DNA from: Aeriscardovia sp.
Lineage (GTDB): Bacteria > Actinomycetota > Actinomycetes > Actinomycetales > Bifidobacteriaceae
NCBI GenBank assembly: GCA_017632855.1
Contig: JAGBQM010000022.1
Coordinates: 1 to 33,526 of the forward strand
Direction: 5' to 3'
Length of the DNA: 33,526 bases
Shown here: positions 10,433 through 19,309 of the stretch, in pieces
Layout of the letters: every line of letters starts with the position of its first letter
How positions within the stretch are numbered: the first letter of the stretch is position 1
Position numbers and translations under genes: made by a program
Notes under the pieces: model-generated
Told to the model about the DNA's origin: nothing
The model's input: the letters and a program-made list of their open reading frames with translations, nothing else
Databases searched by the model: none

Positions 10433-10460
10433 CATTCTCTGATTGGGCAACCAGAGAATG
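10433..10460. promoter_or_regulatory. Perfect 9-bp inverted repeat upstream of rpoB
   Basis: CATTCTCTG (10433-10441) and CAGAGAATG (10452-10460) are perfect inverted repeats with a 10-base spacer, 36-63 bases upstream of the rpoB GTG. There is no T-run after it, so it is not an intrinsic terminator of ribF. It could be a repressor operator or a leader-RNA hairpin. No known motif was recognised. Confidence 0.5.
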
Positions 10461-10520
10461 CTGGCATGCCCGCTATATGACACTCTTTGCCAAGTCATTT
10501 TACTACCGACTTCCAAAAAA

Positions 10521-11432
10521 TCAAATTTTGGGCGTCCTTAAAGAGCACTCCAAAACATCTTTAGCTATGGCCTCTTTGAGTTGGGAAAAGGAAGGAAAGC
10601 GGACCTGGGATCTTAGGCGGCCGAGGAATCTGATGTCGGCATGTATTCCGTAGAGGCTGAAAGGCGCCCCGTCTATGAGGTTGGCTTCTATTTTGACTTC
10701 CCTCGAGGCGGGGTTGACCGTGGGATTCGTCCCAACCGAGATTGCAGCCCTGTGCAGGGAAGATCCCATGGCGAAGTAACCAAAGTACACTCCTTGCGCA
10801 GGAATCAGGCCTTCCACCATTCCTCCGAGATTTGCCGTGGGAAAATCCATCTTGCGGCCGTTTTTAAGTCCCCGCACGACCCGGCCGCTTATAAAGTGGG
10901 GGCGGGAGAGAAGGAGGGAGGCTTCCTCCATTTCCCCCCTCTCAATAAGGCCTCTGATGCGGGTGGAGCTCACCCTTTCCCCCGACACTTCCACCGGAGG
11001 AGCTACAACCAGGTTCATGCGAAGAGGGCTGCAAAACTCTTTTATCCTTTCCGCCGTGCCTTCCCCTCCCCGGCCGAGGCAGGTAAAGGGGCCTATGACA
11101 AGGTCCTCCACGCCCCGGCGGCCCAAAAGGGAGAGAAAAGAAGTGTAGGGAAGGGATCGAAAATCCGGGGTAAAGTTTACGATGAAAAGCTCTTCTATCC
11201 CAAGATCTCTAAAGAGGCGGATTTGCTGGGGAAGGGAGGTGATTTCAGGCTTTTTTTCATCAGGCCTGGGGTCGAAAATCATTACTGCGGAAGCTATGGA
11301 TTTTTCTTTTGCCTTTTTTTTGACAAGGTCTATCAGGGAAAGATGACCAAGGTGCACCCCGTCGAAACTTCCCAGCGTAAGGACCCTTTTTCCCTTTGGA
11401 AGATCCATGCCTTCAATTCTGTAAATTTTCAC
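10521..11432 (-). CDS. ribF: Bifunctional riboflavin kinase / FAD synthetase
   Basis: A 303-residue enzyme that phosphorylates riboflavin to FMN and adenylylates FMN to FAD. The N-terminal nucleotidyltransferase half shows GSFDGVHLGH (residues 21-30, with the HxGH-type site) and VSSTRIRGLI. The C-terminal flavokinase half shows DFPTANLGG and VGTNPTVN. The GTG start (11430-11432) overlaps the truB TGA as GTGA, a 4-base overlap typical of coupling. It is the last gene of the long infB-type run, and rpoB follows on the same strand after 123 bases. ribF downstream of truB is a common arrangement. Confidence 0.95.
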   Translation of the reverse strand: MKIYRIEGMDLPKGKRVLTLGSFDGVHLGHLSLIDLVKKKAKEKSIASAVMIFDPRPDEKKPEITSLPQQIRLFRDLGIEELFIVNFTPDFRSLPYTSFLSLLGRRGVEDLVIGPFTCLGRGGEGTAERIKEFCSPLRMNLVVAPPVEVSGERVSSTRIRGLIERGEMEEASLLLSRPHFISGRVVRGLKNGRKMDFPTANLGGMVEGLIPAQGVYFGYFAMGSSLHRAAISVGTNPTVNPASREVKIEANLIDGAPFSLYGIHADIRFLGRLRSQVRFPSFSQLKEAIAKDVLECSLRTPKI

Positions 11433-12226
11433 TTATCTTCCAAACGCCTGCAAAGTGAAGGGATGCTTATCGCCTTGGATCGGACCTGGGCCTCATCTAT
11501 AAAAAGTTTTCCCCCTTTAAACCTGCATTCCGCACAGTCTTTAAGAGAAAAAGGCCCGATTTGGACGCGCTCAAGCCAAAAAAGATAGGCTCCGCATCCA
11601 ATCTTGCGCCCAAAATCTCGGGCCAGGGCCCGAATATAGGTGCCCTTCGAGCAGCAGACTTCGCACTCCATCGCCTTGGCTTCTCCCTTCCAGCCTTTTG
11701 CTGCCAGCCTCCTTCTTTCGCGACGGCTTAGATTTCGCATCCTCCTTATCTTAAAGGAATAGATCTCCACCTTTCTCGGCTCCAGCTCGAACTCCTTGCC
11801 GTTTCTGGCCAGGTCGTAGGCCCTCTTTCCCTTAAAATGCACTGCGCTGAAGCGCGAGGGGACCTGGCTTATTTCCCCCTTGAAGCCCTTTGCGGCCTTC
11901 TCGAGGGACCTGTAGGAGAGGTAGGAAACCGAAAGCCTGCTTTGAGGGGTTTGAAAAGCAAGATCCCCCTCTTGGTCTTCAGTGCTGCTTTCCGCCCCCA
12001 AAAGGAAAACCGCCCTGTAGGTCTTTTTCAATCCCTGAAGAGAGGGGAGGGCTTTTGTGCCATGTCCAAACCCCAAAATTAGAAGGCCCTGGGCCAAAGG
12101 ATCCAAAGTGCCTGCGTGCCCCACCTTTTTTATGGAAAATTCGCGCCTAAAAGCCCGGGTGACGGCAAAACTGCTGACGCCCCGGGGCTTATAGATGCAG
12201 GAAATCCCTGAGGGATCTTCAATCAT
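11429..12226 (-). CDS. truB: tRNA pseudouridine(55) synthase
   Basis: A 265-residue TruB that makes pseudouridine 55 in the T-loop of tRNAs. The catalytic HAGTLDPLAQG loop (Asp42), the YKPRGVSSF start region and CSKGTYIRALARDFG near residue 200 are clear. It starts with ATG at 12224-12226, overlapping the rbfA TGA by 4 bases, and ends overlapping ribF by 4 bases, so it is coupled on both sides. No anomaly is seen. Confidence 0.95.
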   Translation of the reverse strand: MIEDPSGISCIYKPRGVSSFAVTRAFRREFSIKKVGHAGTLDPLAQGLLILGFGHGTKALPSLQGLKKTYRAVFLLGAESSTEDQEGDLAFQTPQSRLSVSYLSYRSLEKAAKGFKGEISQVPSRFSAVHFKGKRAYDLARNGKEFELEPRKVEIYSFKIRRMRNLSRRERRRLAAKGWKGEAKAMECEVCCSKGTYIRALARDFGRKIGCGAYLFWLERVQIGPFSLKDCAECRFKGGKLFIDEAQVRSKAISIPSLCRRLEDK

Positions 12227-12624
12227 CTGTAGGGGTTTTCCTCCCCGGCAAATCCCTTCTCAGAGCTTTCCTTTTCCATCTCCTCGTCTTTCTTCAAAGC
12301 CTCATCGATCTTTTTCTCTATCCTTATGGCATTGTCTTGAAGTTCGTCATAGCGAAACTCCAAAGAAGGGGCCGTTCTAAGCCCGCAGCCTTTGGCCACT
12401 CTGGATCGCAGCTTCCCTTTCGCCTTTTCCAAGGCTCTTGCCGCTTCCTGCCTGTTTTGAGAAATCCAAAATACGAAGGCTATGTGAAAGTCGGGAGTGA
12501 CCCTGGCCTCGGTTATGGTGACGCCCCGGAGGGCGGGGTCTTTAAGGTCCCTTTCTAGAGCTGTGGCTACGGATCTCTGCACGAAATCGGCCAGCCGCCC
12601 TCCTTTTACTTCATTCCTGCCCAT
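12223..12624 (-). CDS. rbfA: Ribosome-binding factor A
   Basis: A 133-residue KH-fold protein that helps mature the 5' end of 16S rRNA on the 30S subunit, important in the cold. [24 protein letters not shown] and [22 protein letters not shown] match the family. The start ATG (12622-12624) lies inside the end of infB (14-base overlap) and the stop overlaps truB by 4 bases. A short charged tail of about 20 residues follows the family core. Confidence 0.93.
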   Translation of the reverse strand: MGRNEVKGGRLADFVQRSVATALERDLKDPALRGVTITEARVTPDFHIAFVFWISQNRQEAARALEKAKGKLRSRVAKGCGLRTAPSLEFRYDELQDNAIRIEKKIDEALKKDEEMEKESSEKGFAGEENPYR

Positions 12625-15289
12625 CTTCAGCCTTAGAAGAGGCGCGAGCCGCCGCCTCTTTGCGATCCATTTCCTTCATTTCATAAGTTTCAATGATGTC
12701 GCCTTCCTGGATATCGTTGAAACTTCCCAGGTTGATTCCGGCTTCAAATCCCGCCTTTACTTCCGTCACTTCATCCTTAAAGCGGCGCAGGCCGGTAATG
12801 ACGAGGTCATTTGTCTTCACTATTCCTTCGCGCAAGATCCTGGCCTTGGAATTCCTCTTCACTACTCCGTCGAGCACCATGACGCCTGCAATATTTCCGA
12901 ACTTGGAAGAGCGGAAGATTTGGCGGATCTCGGAATGGGAAGTCGTCACTTCTTCATATATGGGCTTAAGCATGCCTTCCAGAGCTTCCGTGACTTCTTC
13001 GGTGGCTTGGTAGATGACGGTGTAGAACTTAATCTCCACGCCTTCCTTTTCGGCGAGCTCGGCAATGTTTCTGTTGGGCCTTACGTTAAAGCCTATGATT
13101 ACAGCCTTGTCTACTGTGGCCAGGTTCACGTCGTTTTGGGTTATTGCCCCTACTCCCCTGTGGATCACGTTGATTCCAACCCCGTCAGACACGTGTATCT
13201 TCATCAGCTCGTCTTCCAGGGCTTCCACGCTTCCGGAGGAATCTCCCTTTATCACAAGGTTGAGGGTGTCTATCTCGGACTTCTTGAACTGCTCCTTTAG
13301 GCTCTCCAAGGAAACTACCTTGCGCTGCCTGCCAAGCTCTGCTGCCCTGGCTAAAGCTTCCCTCTTTTCGGCGATTTGACGGGCGATCCTGTCGTCGGGG
13401 GCCTGAAGAAGCAGATCTCCTGCGGAAGGAAGGGAAGTGAGCCCCAAAACGGCTACGGGCATGGAGGCTCCCGCCTCTTTTATCGGGGTCCCGGTTTCGT
13501 CAAACATGGCCCTCACTTTGCCGTAGGCGGTTCCTACGACTATGGCGTCTCCGGTGCGAAGCGTCCCCTCTTTTATAAGGGCGCTTACCACAGGACCCCT
13601 TCCCCTATCCAGCCTGGCCTCCACCGCGGTGCCTCTGGCCGGAAGAAGGGGATCTGTAGTCAGGTCCAAATCGGCGTCCGAAGTGAGAAGGACCGCTTCC
13701 AGAAGCTCGTCTATACCCGTCCCATCTTTTGCAGACACGTCTACAAACATCGTGTCTCCGCCGTATTCTTCAGGCACAAGCCCAAATTCCATAAGCTGGC
13801 TTCTCACCTTTTCGGGATTGGCATCCGGAAGGTCGATCTTGTTTACCGCCACCACTATCGGAACATTCGCGCTCTTTGCGTGGTTAAGGGCCTCTACGGT
13901 TTGGGGCATGACACCGTCATTTGCGGCCACTACCAAAATGGCCACGTCCGTAAGCTCGGCGCCCCTTGCCCTCATGGCCGTGAAGGCCTCGTGGCCCGGG
14001 GTATCGAGGAAGGTTATGTACCTCTTGTCGCCGTCGAGCTCAATCTGCACCCTGTAGGCTCCAATGCTTTGGGTAATGCCTCCGGCCTCTCTTTTCCTTT
14101 CGTGAGTATCGCGGATGGCGTCCAGAAGGCTGGTTTTGCCGTGATCGACATGCCCCATGACGGTGACGACGGGGGGCCTGGGGATAAGCCTGTCTTCCTG
14201 GCCCTCTTGGTCAATGTCGATGTCAAATTGCTTTAAAAGCTGCTCGTCTTCCTGTTGGGCGGAAACCACTTCTATGTTCCACCCGATTTCCTCCCCCAAA
14301 ATTTGGAAGAGATCGGCGTCGAGGGACTGGGAAACGGTAGCCATTTGGCCAAGGTGGAAGAGGACTTGTACTAGGGAGGCTGCGGAAACGTTGATCTTGT
14401 CTGCAAGATCCGCCAGGGTGGATCCCTGCCTTAAAGTTACGGTCTGCCCGTTTCCGGAGGGAAGCCTGGTGCCGCCGATGACGGGGGTCTGAAGCTCCTG
14501 GAATTCCTGCCTCCTTTGCTGAAGGCGGTGGTTTTTGCGCTTTTGAGTCTTTCCTCCGGGCGTTTGGCGCCCGAAGGCTCCCGCACCGTTCCTTCCTCCG
14601 CGGCCTCCTTGGCCCGAACCCGGCTTGGGAGCCGAAGAGAAGGGGCGGGGAGCGGTGGAAGCGGATCTGAACCGGGGCCCGGAAGAAGGAGAGGCGGGCC
14701 TGCCGGTGGAAGCGGCGCCCGAGGGCCTTCGCCTAAACTGTCCTCCTTGGGGGGCCAGGCCCTCTCCCTTTTTGCCGCGGGGAGATCCCTTAGGCCTTAC
14801 GGACGGCTTGGAAAGAGGATGAGGCCTGGGGATGTCGTTGGGAGTGGGGAAATGCATCCCCTGCGTGGAAGAGAATGGATTGTTTCCGGGCCTGGGACCC
14901 TGGCGCTTGGGAAAATCCTGAGGCGTAGGAGCGGAGGGCGAAGTCGGGGCGCGAAACAACGGAGAAGAAGGCGCAGCCGGTCTGGGAGCGGGGGAAGCGG
15001 GAACGTCCGTCTTCTTTTCTTTCAGCGCGCCCCCGGTTACTTTGGGGGCCTCGTGCGAGAAGGGCTTTTTAGGACTGGAGAAAGCCTTTTGGGGTTTAGG
15101 GGCATGATCCTTTTGGGGTTTAGGAGAAGCGCTCTTTTGAAACTTTTGCTCCAGTTGTTTCACCACGGGGGCCTCCACCGTGGAAGAGGCGGACTTAACA
15201 AATTCTCCCATGTCTTTGAGAGTTGACAAGATAGTGCGGCTATCTACCCCGAATTTCTTTGCCAACTCATAAATACGTGCTTTAGGCAC
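12611..15289 (-). CDS. infB: Translation initiation factor IF-2
   Basis: An 892-residue IF-2, the GTPase that places fMet-tRNA on the 30S subunit. The N terminus has the IF2N fold ([14 protein letters not shown] ... [18 protein letters not shown]). Residues about 60-260 are a low-complexity Pro/Ser/Gly/Arg-rich linker, then a second IF2N segment. The G domain carries GHVDHGKT (379-386), DTPGHEAF and NKID, followed by domains II-IV with the late NVRPN loop. The start is GTG at 15287-15289 after GAGGTG. It lies between nusA (146-base gap, no ylxR) and rbfA (14-base overlap). Confidence 0.97.
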   Translation of the reverse strand: MPKARIYELAKKFGVDSRTILSTLKDMGEFVKSASSTVEAPVVKQLEQKFQKSASPKPQKDHAPKPQKAFSSPKKPFSHEAPKVTGGALKEKKTDVPASPAPRPAAPSSPLFRAPTSPSAPTPQDFPKRQGPRPGNNPFSSTQGMHFPTPNDIPRPHPLSKPSVRPKGSPRGKKGEGLAPQGGQFRRRPSGAASTGRPASPSSGPRFRSASTAPRPFSSAPKPGSGQGGRGGRNGAGAFGRQTPGGKTQKRKNHRLQQRRQEFQELQTPVIGGTRLPSGNGQTVTLRQGSTLADLADKINVSAASLVQVLFHLGQMATVSQSLDADLFQILGEEIGWNIEVVSAQQEDEQLLKQFDIDIDQEGQEDRLIPRPPVVTVMGHVDHGKTSLLDAIRDTHERKREAGGITQSIGAYRVQIELDGDKRYITFLDTPGHEAFTAMRARGAELTDVAILVVAANDGVMPQTVEALNHAKSANVPIVVAVNKIDLPDANPEKVRSQLMEFGLVPEEYGGDTMFVDVSAKDGTGIDELLEAVLLTSDADLDLTTDPLLPARGTAVEARLDRGRGPVVSALIKEGTLRTGDAIVVGTAYGKVRAMFDETGTPIKEAGASMPVAVLGLTSLPSAGDLLLQAPDDRIARQIAEKREALARAAELGRQRKVVSLESLKEQFKKSEIDTLNLVIKGDSSGSVEALEDELMKIHVSDGVGINVIHRGVGAITQNDVNLATVDKAVIIGFNVRPNRNIAELAEKEGVEIKFYTVIYQATEEVTEALEGMLKPIYEEVTTSHSEIRQIFRSSKFGNIAGVMVLDGVVKRNSKARILREGIVKTNDLVITGLRRFKDEVTEVKAGFEAGINLGSFNDIQEGDIIETYEMKEMDRKEAAARASSKAEDGQE

Positions 15290-15334
15290 TTACACCTCAC
15301 TTGTTTTTATTTCCTGCAATCTGTTCGACTACGA

Positions 15335-15365
15335 GTTATACGCAACCCACTTAGCGCTCATGCAA
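15335..15365 (-). promoter_or_regulatory. Candidate internal promoter before infB
   Basis: In the only wide gap of the long minus-strand gene run, TTGCAT (15360-15365) and TATAAC (15335-15340) stand 19 bases apart on the minus strand, ending about 45 bases before the infB GTG. The -10 is good and the spacing is longer than ideal. This could give infB-rbfA-truB-ribF independent expression. Confidence 0.3.
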
Positions 15366-15435
15366 CACTAACAGTTTAACCGAGAATGCCGCTTTGCCCA
15401 TAACTGGCATGCGTTAAGTTACCTTTGAGCTTCTC

Positions 15436-16398
15436 CTACTCGGAAGAAGGCTGGATGGCTATCTTCCATCCGGTCAGCCTGGCAGCCAGCCTCGCATTTT
15501 GCCCTTCTTTGCCAATGGCCAGGCGTATCTGGCTTTCCGGAACGAAGGCTATGGCCTTTCTTTCTTCCTGGGAAAGAATCCGGACCGAATCCACCTTGGC
15601 TGGGCTCAAAGCGCTTGCAATATAAGAAGCGGGATCCTCGCTGTAATCGACGATGTCTATCTTTTCGCCGCCAAGTTCGGAAACTACCGACCTCACCCTG
15701 GAACCGTCGGGGCCTATAAAGGTCCCCTTCTCATTAAGGCCTTCCACATTGGACTTTATTGCGATCTTCGTGCGGGATCCGGCTTCCCTTGCGACTTTGA
15801 CTATGCTCACAGCCCCCGTGCTCATTTCGGGGACTTCCTTTTCAAAAAGCTTCAGCACCAGGTTGGGGTGGCATCTGGACACTATTATCTCCGGACCCTT
15901 AAGCCCTCTCGAAACGGCCACCACATAAACTCTGATCCTCTCCCCGTGGGTATAGGCCTCTCCGGGGGTTTGTTCCCTTTTGGGAAGCAAGGCCTCGGTT
16001 TCGCCTACGGCCACGTGGATGTTGTCTTTGTCCCTTTCGTCTTGCTGCACGGTTCCGGTTACAAGCTTTCCCTTACGGTTTAAAAAAGATCCGAAGAGTT
16101 TTTCGTCTTCCGTATGCCTGACCAGCTGCCTGAGGGCGGATCTGACAATCTTTGTAGACTGCCTGCTGAAGTCTTTGGGAGTGCAGTCGGTTTCCTGTCC
16201 GTCCTCTTCCTGCTTGCCCCAGATTGTCAAAGTGCCCCGTTTGCTGTCGACTTCGGCCCGGGCGATGGGGAGGGCGTCTGGAAACTTGCAATAGGCCTGA
16301 AGGAGGGAGGCTTCCAAGACGGACTTGAGCTCTTCCTCTTTTATTCCTGCTTCTTCCGCCAGCTGCCGGATATCCGGCACTTCCAAACTAATCGACAT
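15436..16398 (-). CDS. nusA: Transcription termination/antitermination factor NusA
   Basis: A 320-residue NusA that binds RNA polymerase and nascent RNA to modulate pausing, termination and antitermination. The order is an N-terminal polymerase-binding domain (residues 1-110), an S1 domain (VTGTVQQDERDKDNIHVAVGETEALLP in spirit, about 112-180), and two KH domains (IVSRCHPNLVLKLFEKEVPE; IRLAIGKEGQNARLAARLTGW). There are no C-terminal acidic repeats, as is usual for actinobacteria. The ribosome site is GGGAG five bases before ATG. proS lies immediately upstream where rimP is often found, and ylxR is absent downstream. Confidence 0.96.
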   Translation of the reverse strand: MSISLEVPDIRQLAEEAGIKEEELKSVLEASLLQAYCKFPDALPIARAEVDSKRGTLTIWGKQEEDGQETDCTPKDFSRQSTKIVRSALRQLVRHTEDEKLFGSFLNRKGKLVTGTVQQDERDKDNIHVAVGETEALLPKREQTPGEAYTHGERIRVYVVAVSRGLKGPEIIVSRCHPNLVLKLFEKEVPEMSTGAVSIVKVAREAGSRTKIAIKSNVEGLNEKGTFIGPDGSRVRSVVSELGGEKIDIVDYSEDPASYIASALSPAKVDSVRILSQEERKAIAFVPESQIRLAIGKEGQNARLAARLTGWKIAIQPSSE

Positions 16399-16433
16399 TC
16401 TCCCGCTCCCTCGCCGCGCAAATCAGTTCACTA

Positions 16434-18209
16434 CTATTCTAAGCAGGACCCTTCCAGCAGCTGAGAGCGAAGCCTTTCGGATAAAGCGAGAATTTCTTTT
16501 GCGGCCTCCCTTGCCTGCACTTTCTCCACCTTTCCGTTCTTGCGGGCCTTTACTTCTATTTCGCCCGTTTCCATGTACCCTTTGCCCACCGTAGCTATTA
16601 TGGGGCAGCCTAAAAGATCGGCGTCGGCAAACTTTACGCCTGCAGACTCGTCCCTGTCGTCTATCAGGGTCTCAAGGCCGAAGTGGCTGGTTTCCACTCC
16701 CAGCCTTTCGCACTCTTCCCTGCACTCTTTCCTCGCGCAGACGATGTGGACTTTGAAGGGGGCCACGGAAATAGGCCAAATCAAGCCCTTTCCGTCCCTG
16801 TGGCTTTCGGCGATGCAGGCTACGAGCCTTGAAACCCCAATGCCGTAGCTTCCCATCCACACGTCCTCCCGGGTCCCCGCGGGGCCTGTAACTTTAAAGC
16901 CCATGGAGCGGGAATACTTGAGGCCCAGTTGGAAGACCTGCCCTATTTCCACCCCCCTCCTTATAGACAGCTTTCCGGATCCGTCGGGGCTGAGGTCCCC
17001 CTCTTTCACCTGGGCGGCCTCCACCACTTTGTCGCACTCGAAATCCCTTCCGTAGACGAGGTTCAGGGTGTGAAAGCCTTCCTTGTCCGATCCTGTGCAC
17101 CATGAAGAGCCCTTGAACACGTGCGCGTCCAAAAAGTAGGGGCATTTTTCGGGTTCCGTTGATTGGGGGCCCACTTTTTGGACTCCTATGAACCCTTTTA
17201 CAAGTTCGGGATGATCCTTCAGATCCTCTTCGCCCGCAATGGAAACTTCCATGGGGGAAAGGCAGGCTTCCAGCCTCTTCAAATCAAGCTGCCTGTCGGA
17301 GGGGAGTCCCACTACGGCCAGGCTCTTTTTCCCGTCGGGGGCTTTGAGGAGGATGACGATATTTTTAAGGATCGGGGAGGAAATCCCCTCTTTTTCCAAA
17401 AAAGCCTTAAGGGAATTTATGGAGCCGCCTTCAGGGGTCTCGATTTGGCGGGGGAGGGGAGCGGAAGAGAAATCTTCTTCTTTTTCGGGAGTTTTGAGCG
17501 CCTCCACGTTCCACGCCTTGCCGCTCGGGGCCTGGACGAAGGTGTCTTCCCCGATTTCCAAGGGGCAGAGAAACTCTTCGGATTCCGATCCGCCCATAGG
17601 CCCGGAAAAGGCGCGCACTATGACGTAGGACACCCCCAGCTTTCTAAACACCTTTTCGTAGGCTTCCCTTTCTTCCCCGTAGCACGCTTTCATCCCCTCT
17701 TCGTCGAGAGTGAAAGAGTAGGCGTCCTTCATGACAAATTCCCTGCCCCTTATAAGCCCGGCCCTGGGCCTGGCTTCATCGCGGTACTTGGTTTGGATTT
17801 GGTAGAGGGTGATGGGGAGATCCTTATAGGAAGAAAGCAGGTCTTTGGCCAGGAGCGTAAAGGGCTCTTCGTGGGTGGGGGCCAGAAGGTAGTCCGCCCC
17901 GTGGCGGTCTTTAAGCTTGAAGATGTTGTCTCCGTACTCGTCCCATCTTCCCGTAGGGGCGTAGGCGGACTTGGGCAAAAGGGCGGGAAGGTGGACTTCC
18001 TGGGCCCCTATATGGGCCATCTCCTCTCTGATCGCCTTTTCTATATTGTTTAGGACCTTCAGTCCCAGGGGAAGCCACGCAAAGACGCCGGGAGCCATCT
18101 TGCGCACATACCCCCCGCGCACCAAAAGCTTTGCCGATTCCACGTTTTCGTCGGTAGGATCCTCCCTCATGGTGCGGGTAAAAAGGGATGAAAAATAGGT
18201 GGGCCTCAT
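16434..18209 (-). CDS. proS: Prolyl-tRNA synthetase, bacterial type with editing insertion
   Basis: A 591-residue class II synthetase that charges tRNA-Pro. Motif 1 lies in the REEMAHIGAQEVHLPALLP region (from residue 61) and motif 2 is TKYRDEARPRAGLIRGREF (140-158). Motif 3 is MGSYGIGVSRLVACI, with the anticodon-binding domain after it (IDDRDESAGVKFADADLLG). The middle third (about 220-400) is the YbaK-like insertion used to clear mischarged Ala-tRNA. Length and order match the long bacterial form. The ATG follows the orn stop by one base; nusA starts 35 bases after its stop. Confidence 0.96.
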   Translation of the reverse strand: MRPTYFSSLFTRTMREDPTDENVESAKLLVRGGYVRKMAPGVFAWLPLGLKVLNNIEKAIREEMAHIGAQEVHLPALLPKSAYAPTGRWDEYGDNIFKLKDRHGADYLLAPTHEEPFTLLAKDLLSSYKDLPITLYQIQTKYRDEARPRAGLIRGREFVMKDAYSFTLDEEGMKACYGEEREAYEKVFRKLGVSYVIVRAFSGPMGGSESEEFLCPLEIGEDTFVQAPSGKAWNVEALKTPEKEEDFSSAPLPRQIETPEGGSINSLKAFLEKEGISSPILKNIVILLKAPDGKKSLAVVGLPSDRQLDLKRLEACLSPMEVSIAGEEDLKDHPELVKGFIGVQKVGPQSTEPEKCPYFLDAHVFKGSSWCTGSDKEGFHTLNLVYGRDFECDKVVEAAQVKEGDLSPDGSGKLSIRRGVEIGQVFQLGLKYSRSMGFKVTGPAGTREDVWMGSYGIGVSRLVACIAESHRDGKGLIWPISVAPFKVHIVCARKECREECERLGVETSHFGLETLIDDRDESAGVKFADADLLGCPIIATVGKGYMETGEIEVKARKNGKVEKVQAREAAKEILALSERLRSQLLEGSCLE

Positions 18210-18210
18210 A

Positions 18211-18858
18211 TCAGTCTTTCTTGGTAACGTTGGAATAGTCTACAAGCTTAACGCCCCTCTCCTGCCAGGTTTGAAGGAGGCTTGAGGCTTCAACTTCCGA
18301 TCTGTCTTCTTCAAATCCCATGGGCCTGAAAATGGCGCGTTTGTAGTACTTGAGTTCGTCTATAGATTCTATTATGTCGGCTAGAGACCGGTCGTCTCCG
18401 TGCTTTACGGGCTTAAGGGAAAAAGCCTTCGGGTACCACCTTCTGCACAGCTCCTTGATGGAGCTTACGTCTATGCTCCGGTAGCTTAGCATGGAGGAGA
18501 GATCCGGAAGGTACTTGTCTATGAACTTCTTATCCGATCCTATCGTGTTTCCCGCAAGGTATCCCTTGTGATCGGGAGAAATGAAATTGGAGGCGTAGGA
18601 GAGGATTTCCCCTTTCACTTCCTCCAAAGGCCTGGATTTCTCCATAAGGGAAAGCAGGCCGTTTTTGGCGTGCATGGAACGCACGAAATCCCCCATATTT
18701 TCGAGGGCCTTTTCGGAGGGCTTTATGACGAAGTCTCGCCCGCAATCCAAAGGCGTGAGGAAAAAATCCGTGGGGATCATGGCGATTTCGCACAATTCCT
18801 CTTTTTCCACGTCAAGGCCGGTCATTTCGCAATCCACCCAGAGCAACACGTCACTCAT
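18211..18858 (-). CDS. orn: Oligoribonuclease-like DEDD exonuclease (catalytic His replaced)
   Basis: A 215-residue homologue of oligoribonuclease, the 3'-5' exonuclease that clears 2-5-nt RNAs and pGpG. WVDCEMTGLD (Asp9, Glu11), AGNTIGSDKKF (Asp109), YRSIDVSSIKEL and DIIESIDELKYY (Asp161) line up well with E. coli Orn. In E. coli the segment KQGTHQAMDDI supplies catalytic His158; here it is KHGDDRSLADI. The His position is therefore Asp156, and the only nearby His (153) is three residues upstream. There is also a C-terminal extension of about 35 residues. It overlaps the atpI-like gene by 8 bases and proS follows after one base. It is probably Orn, with altered or reduced activity. Confidence 0.85.
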   Translation of the reverse strand: MSDVLLWVDCEMTGLDVEKEELCEIAMIPTDFFLTPLDCGRDFVIKPSEKALENMGDFVRSMHAKNGLLSLMEKSRPLEEVKGEILSYASNFISPDHKGYLAGNTIGSDKKFIDKYLPDLSSMLSYRSIDVSSIKELCRRWYPKAFSLKPVKHGDDRSLADIIESIDELKYYKRAIFRPMGFEEDRSEVEASSLLQTWQERGVKLVDYSNVTKKD

Positions 18859-19309
18859 CGGTTTCTTCCTTCCTTTCTTCTACTTTGGGAAGCCCTGTCA
18901 AAAATACCGTAAGGCCCTCTATGCCAAGCACCCCCACGGCTCCCGCGAACACGGTCCATGCAAATACGCCCCGATCGAAAAAAGTAAAGCGGCTGAGAAT
19001 TATGAGCGCCGCGAAAACTATGATCAGCTTCAGAAACCAGCTGCCCGTGACGAACAGGACGAATTTTCTGGGGTTTATCTTCTTTCGGCTCAAGATCTTA
19101 AAGGCCAGGGGAGTGAAAAGGGCGAAGACCAATAAGACTATTACGGCTATGATCGCTCCCCACAGCCCCTTCTTTCCGGAAAAGACCGATCCCAGGATTA
19201 TAGATACTATCGCCGTAGCGGCAAAAAAAAGCAGATCGAAGATGAAAATCCTGTTAATGATCTTTTTTGCTTGGATGTGACCCAGGGGGTCCATTTGCCT
19301 TCCTTTCAC
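18851..19309 (-). CDS. AtpI-like four-helix membrane protein
   Basis: A 152-residue integral membrane protein with about four hydrophobic segments (roughly residues 20-42, 48-72, 82-104 and 115-138) and an acidic C terminus. Its place directly after the wecA-type gene matches the small ATP-synthase-protein-I-like gene that precedes atpB in many actinobacteria. Here orn follows instead of the atp operon, so the role in F-ATPase assembly is inference from position. The GTG at 19307-19309 gives a 56-base overlap with wecA; an ATG at 19292-19294 preceded by GGAAGG is an equally good start. Confidence 0.6.
   Translation of the reverse strand: MKGRQMDPLGHIQAKKIINRIFIFDLLFFAATAIVSIILGSVFSGKKGLWGAIIAVIVLLVFALFTPLAFKILSRKKINPRKFVLFVTGSWFLKLIIVFAALIILSRFTFFDRGVFAWTVFAGAVGVLGIEGLTVFLTGLPKVEERKEETDE

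Noticed and set aside
10641..11588. 315-codon open frame opposite ribF/truB
   Set aside because: Antisense shadow; both minus-strand genes have complete catalytic motifs.
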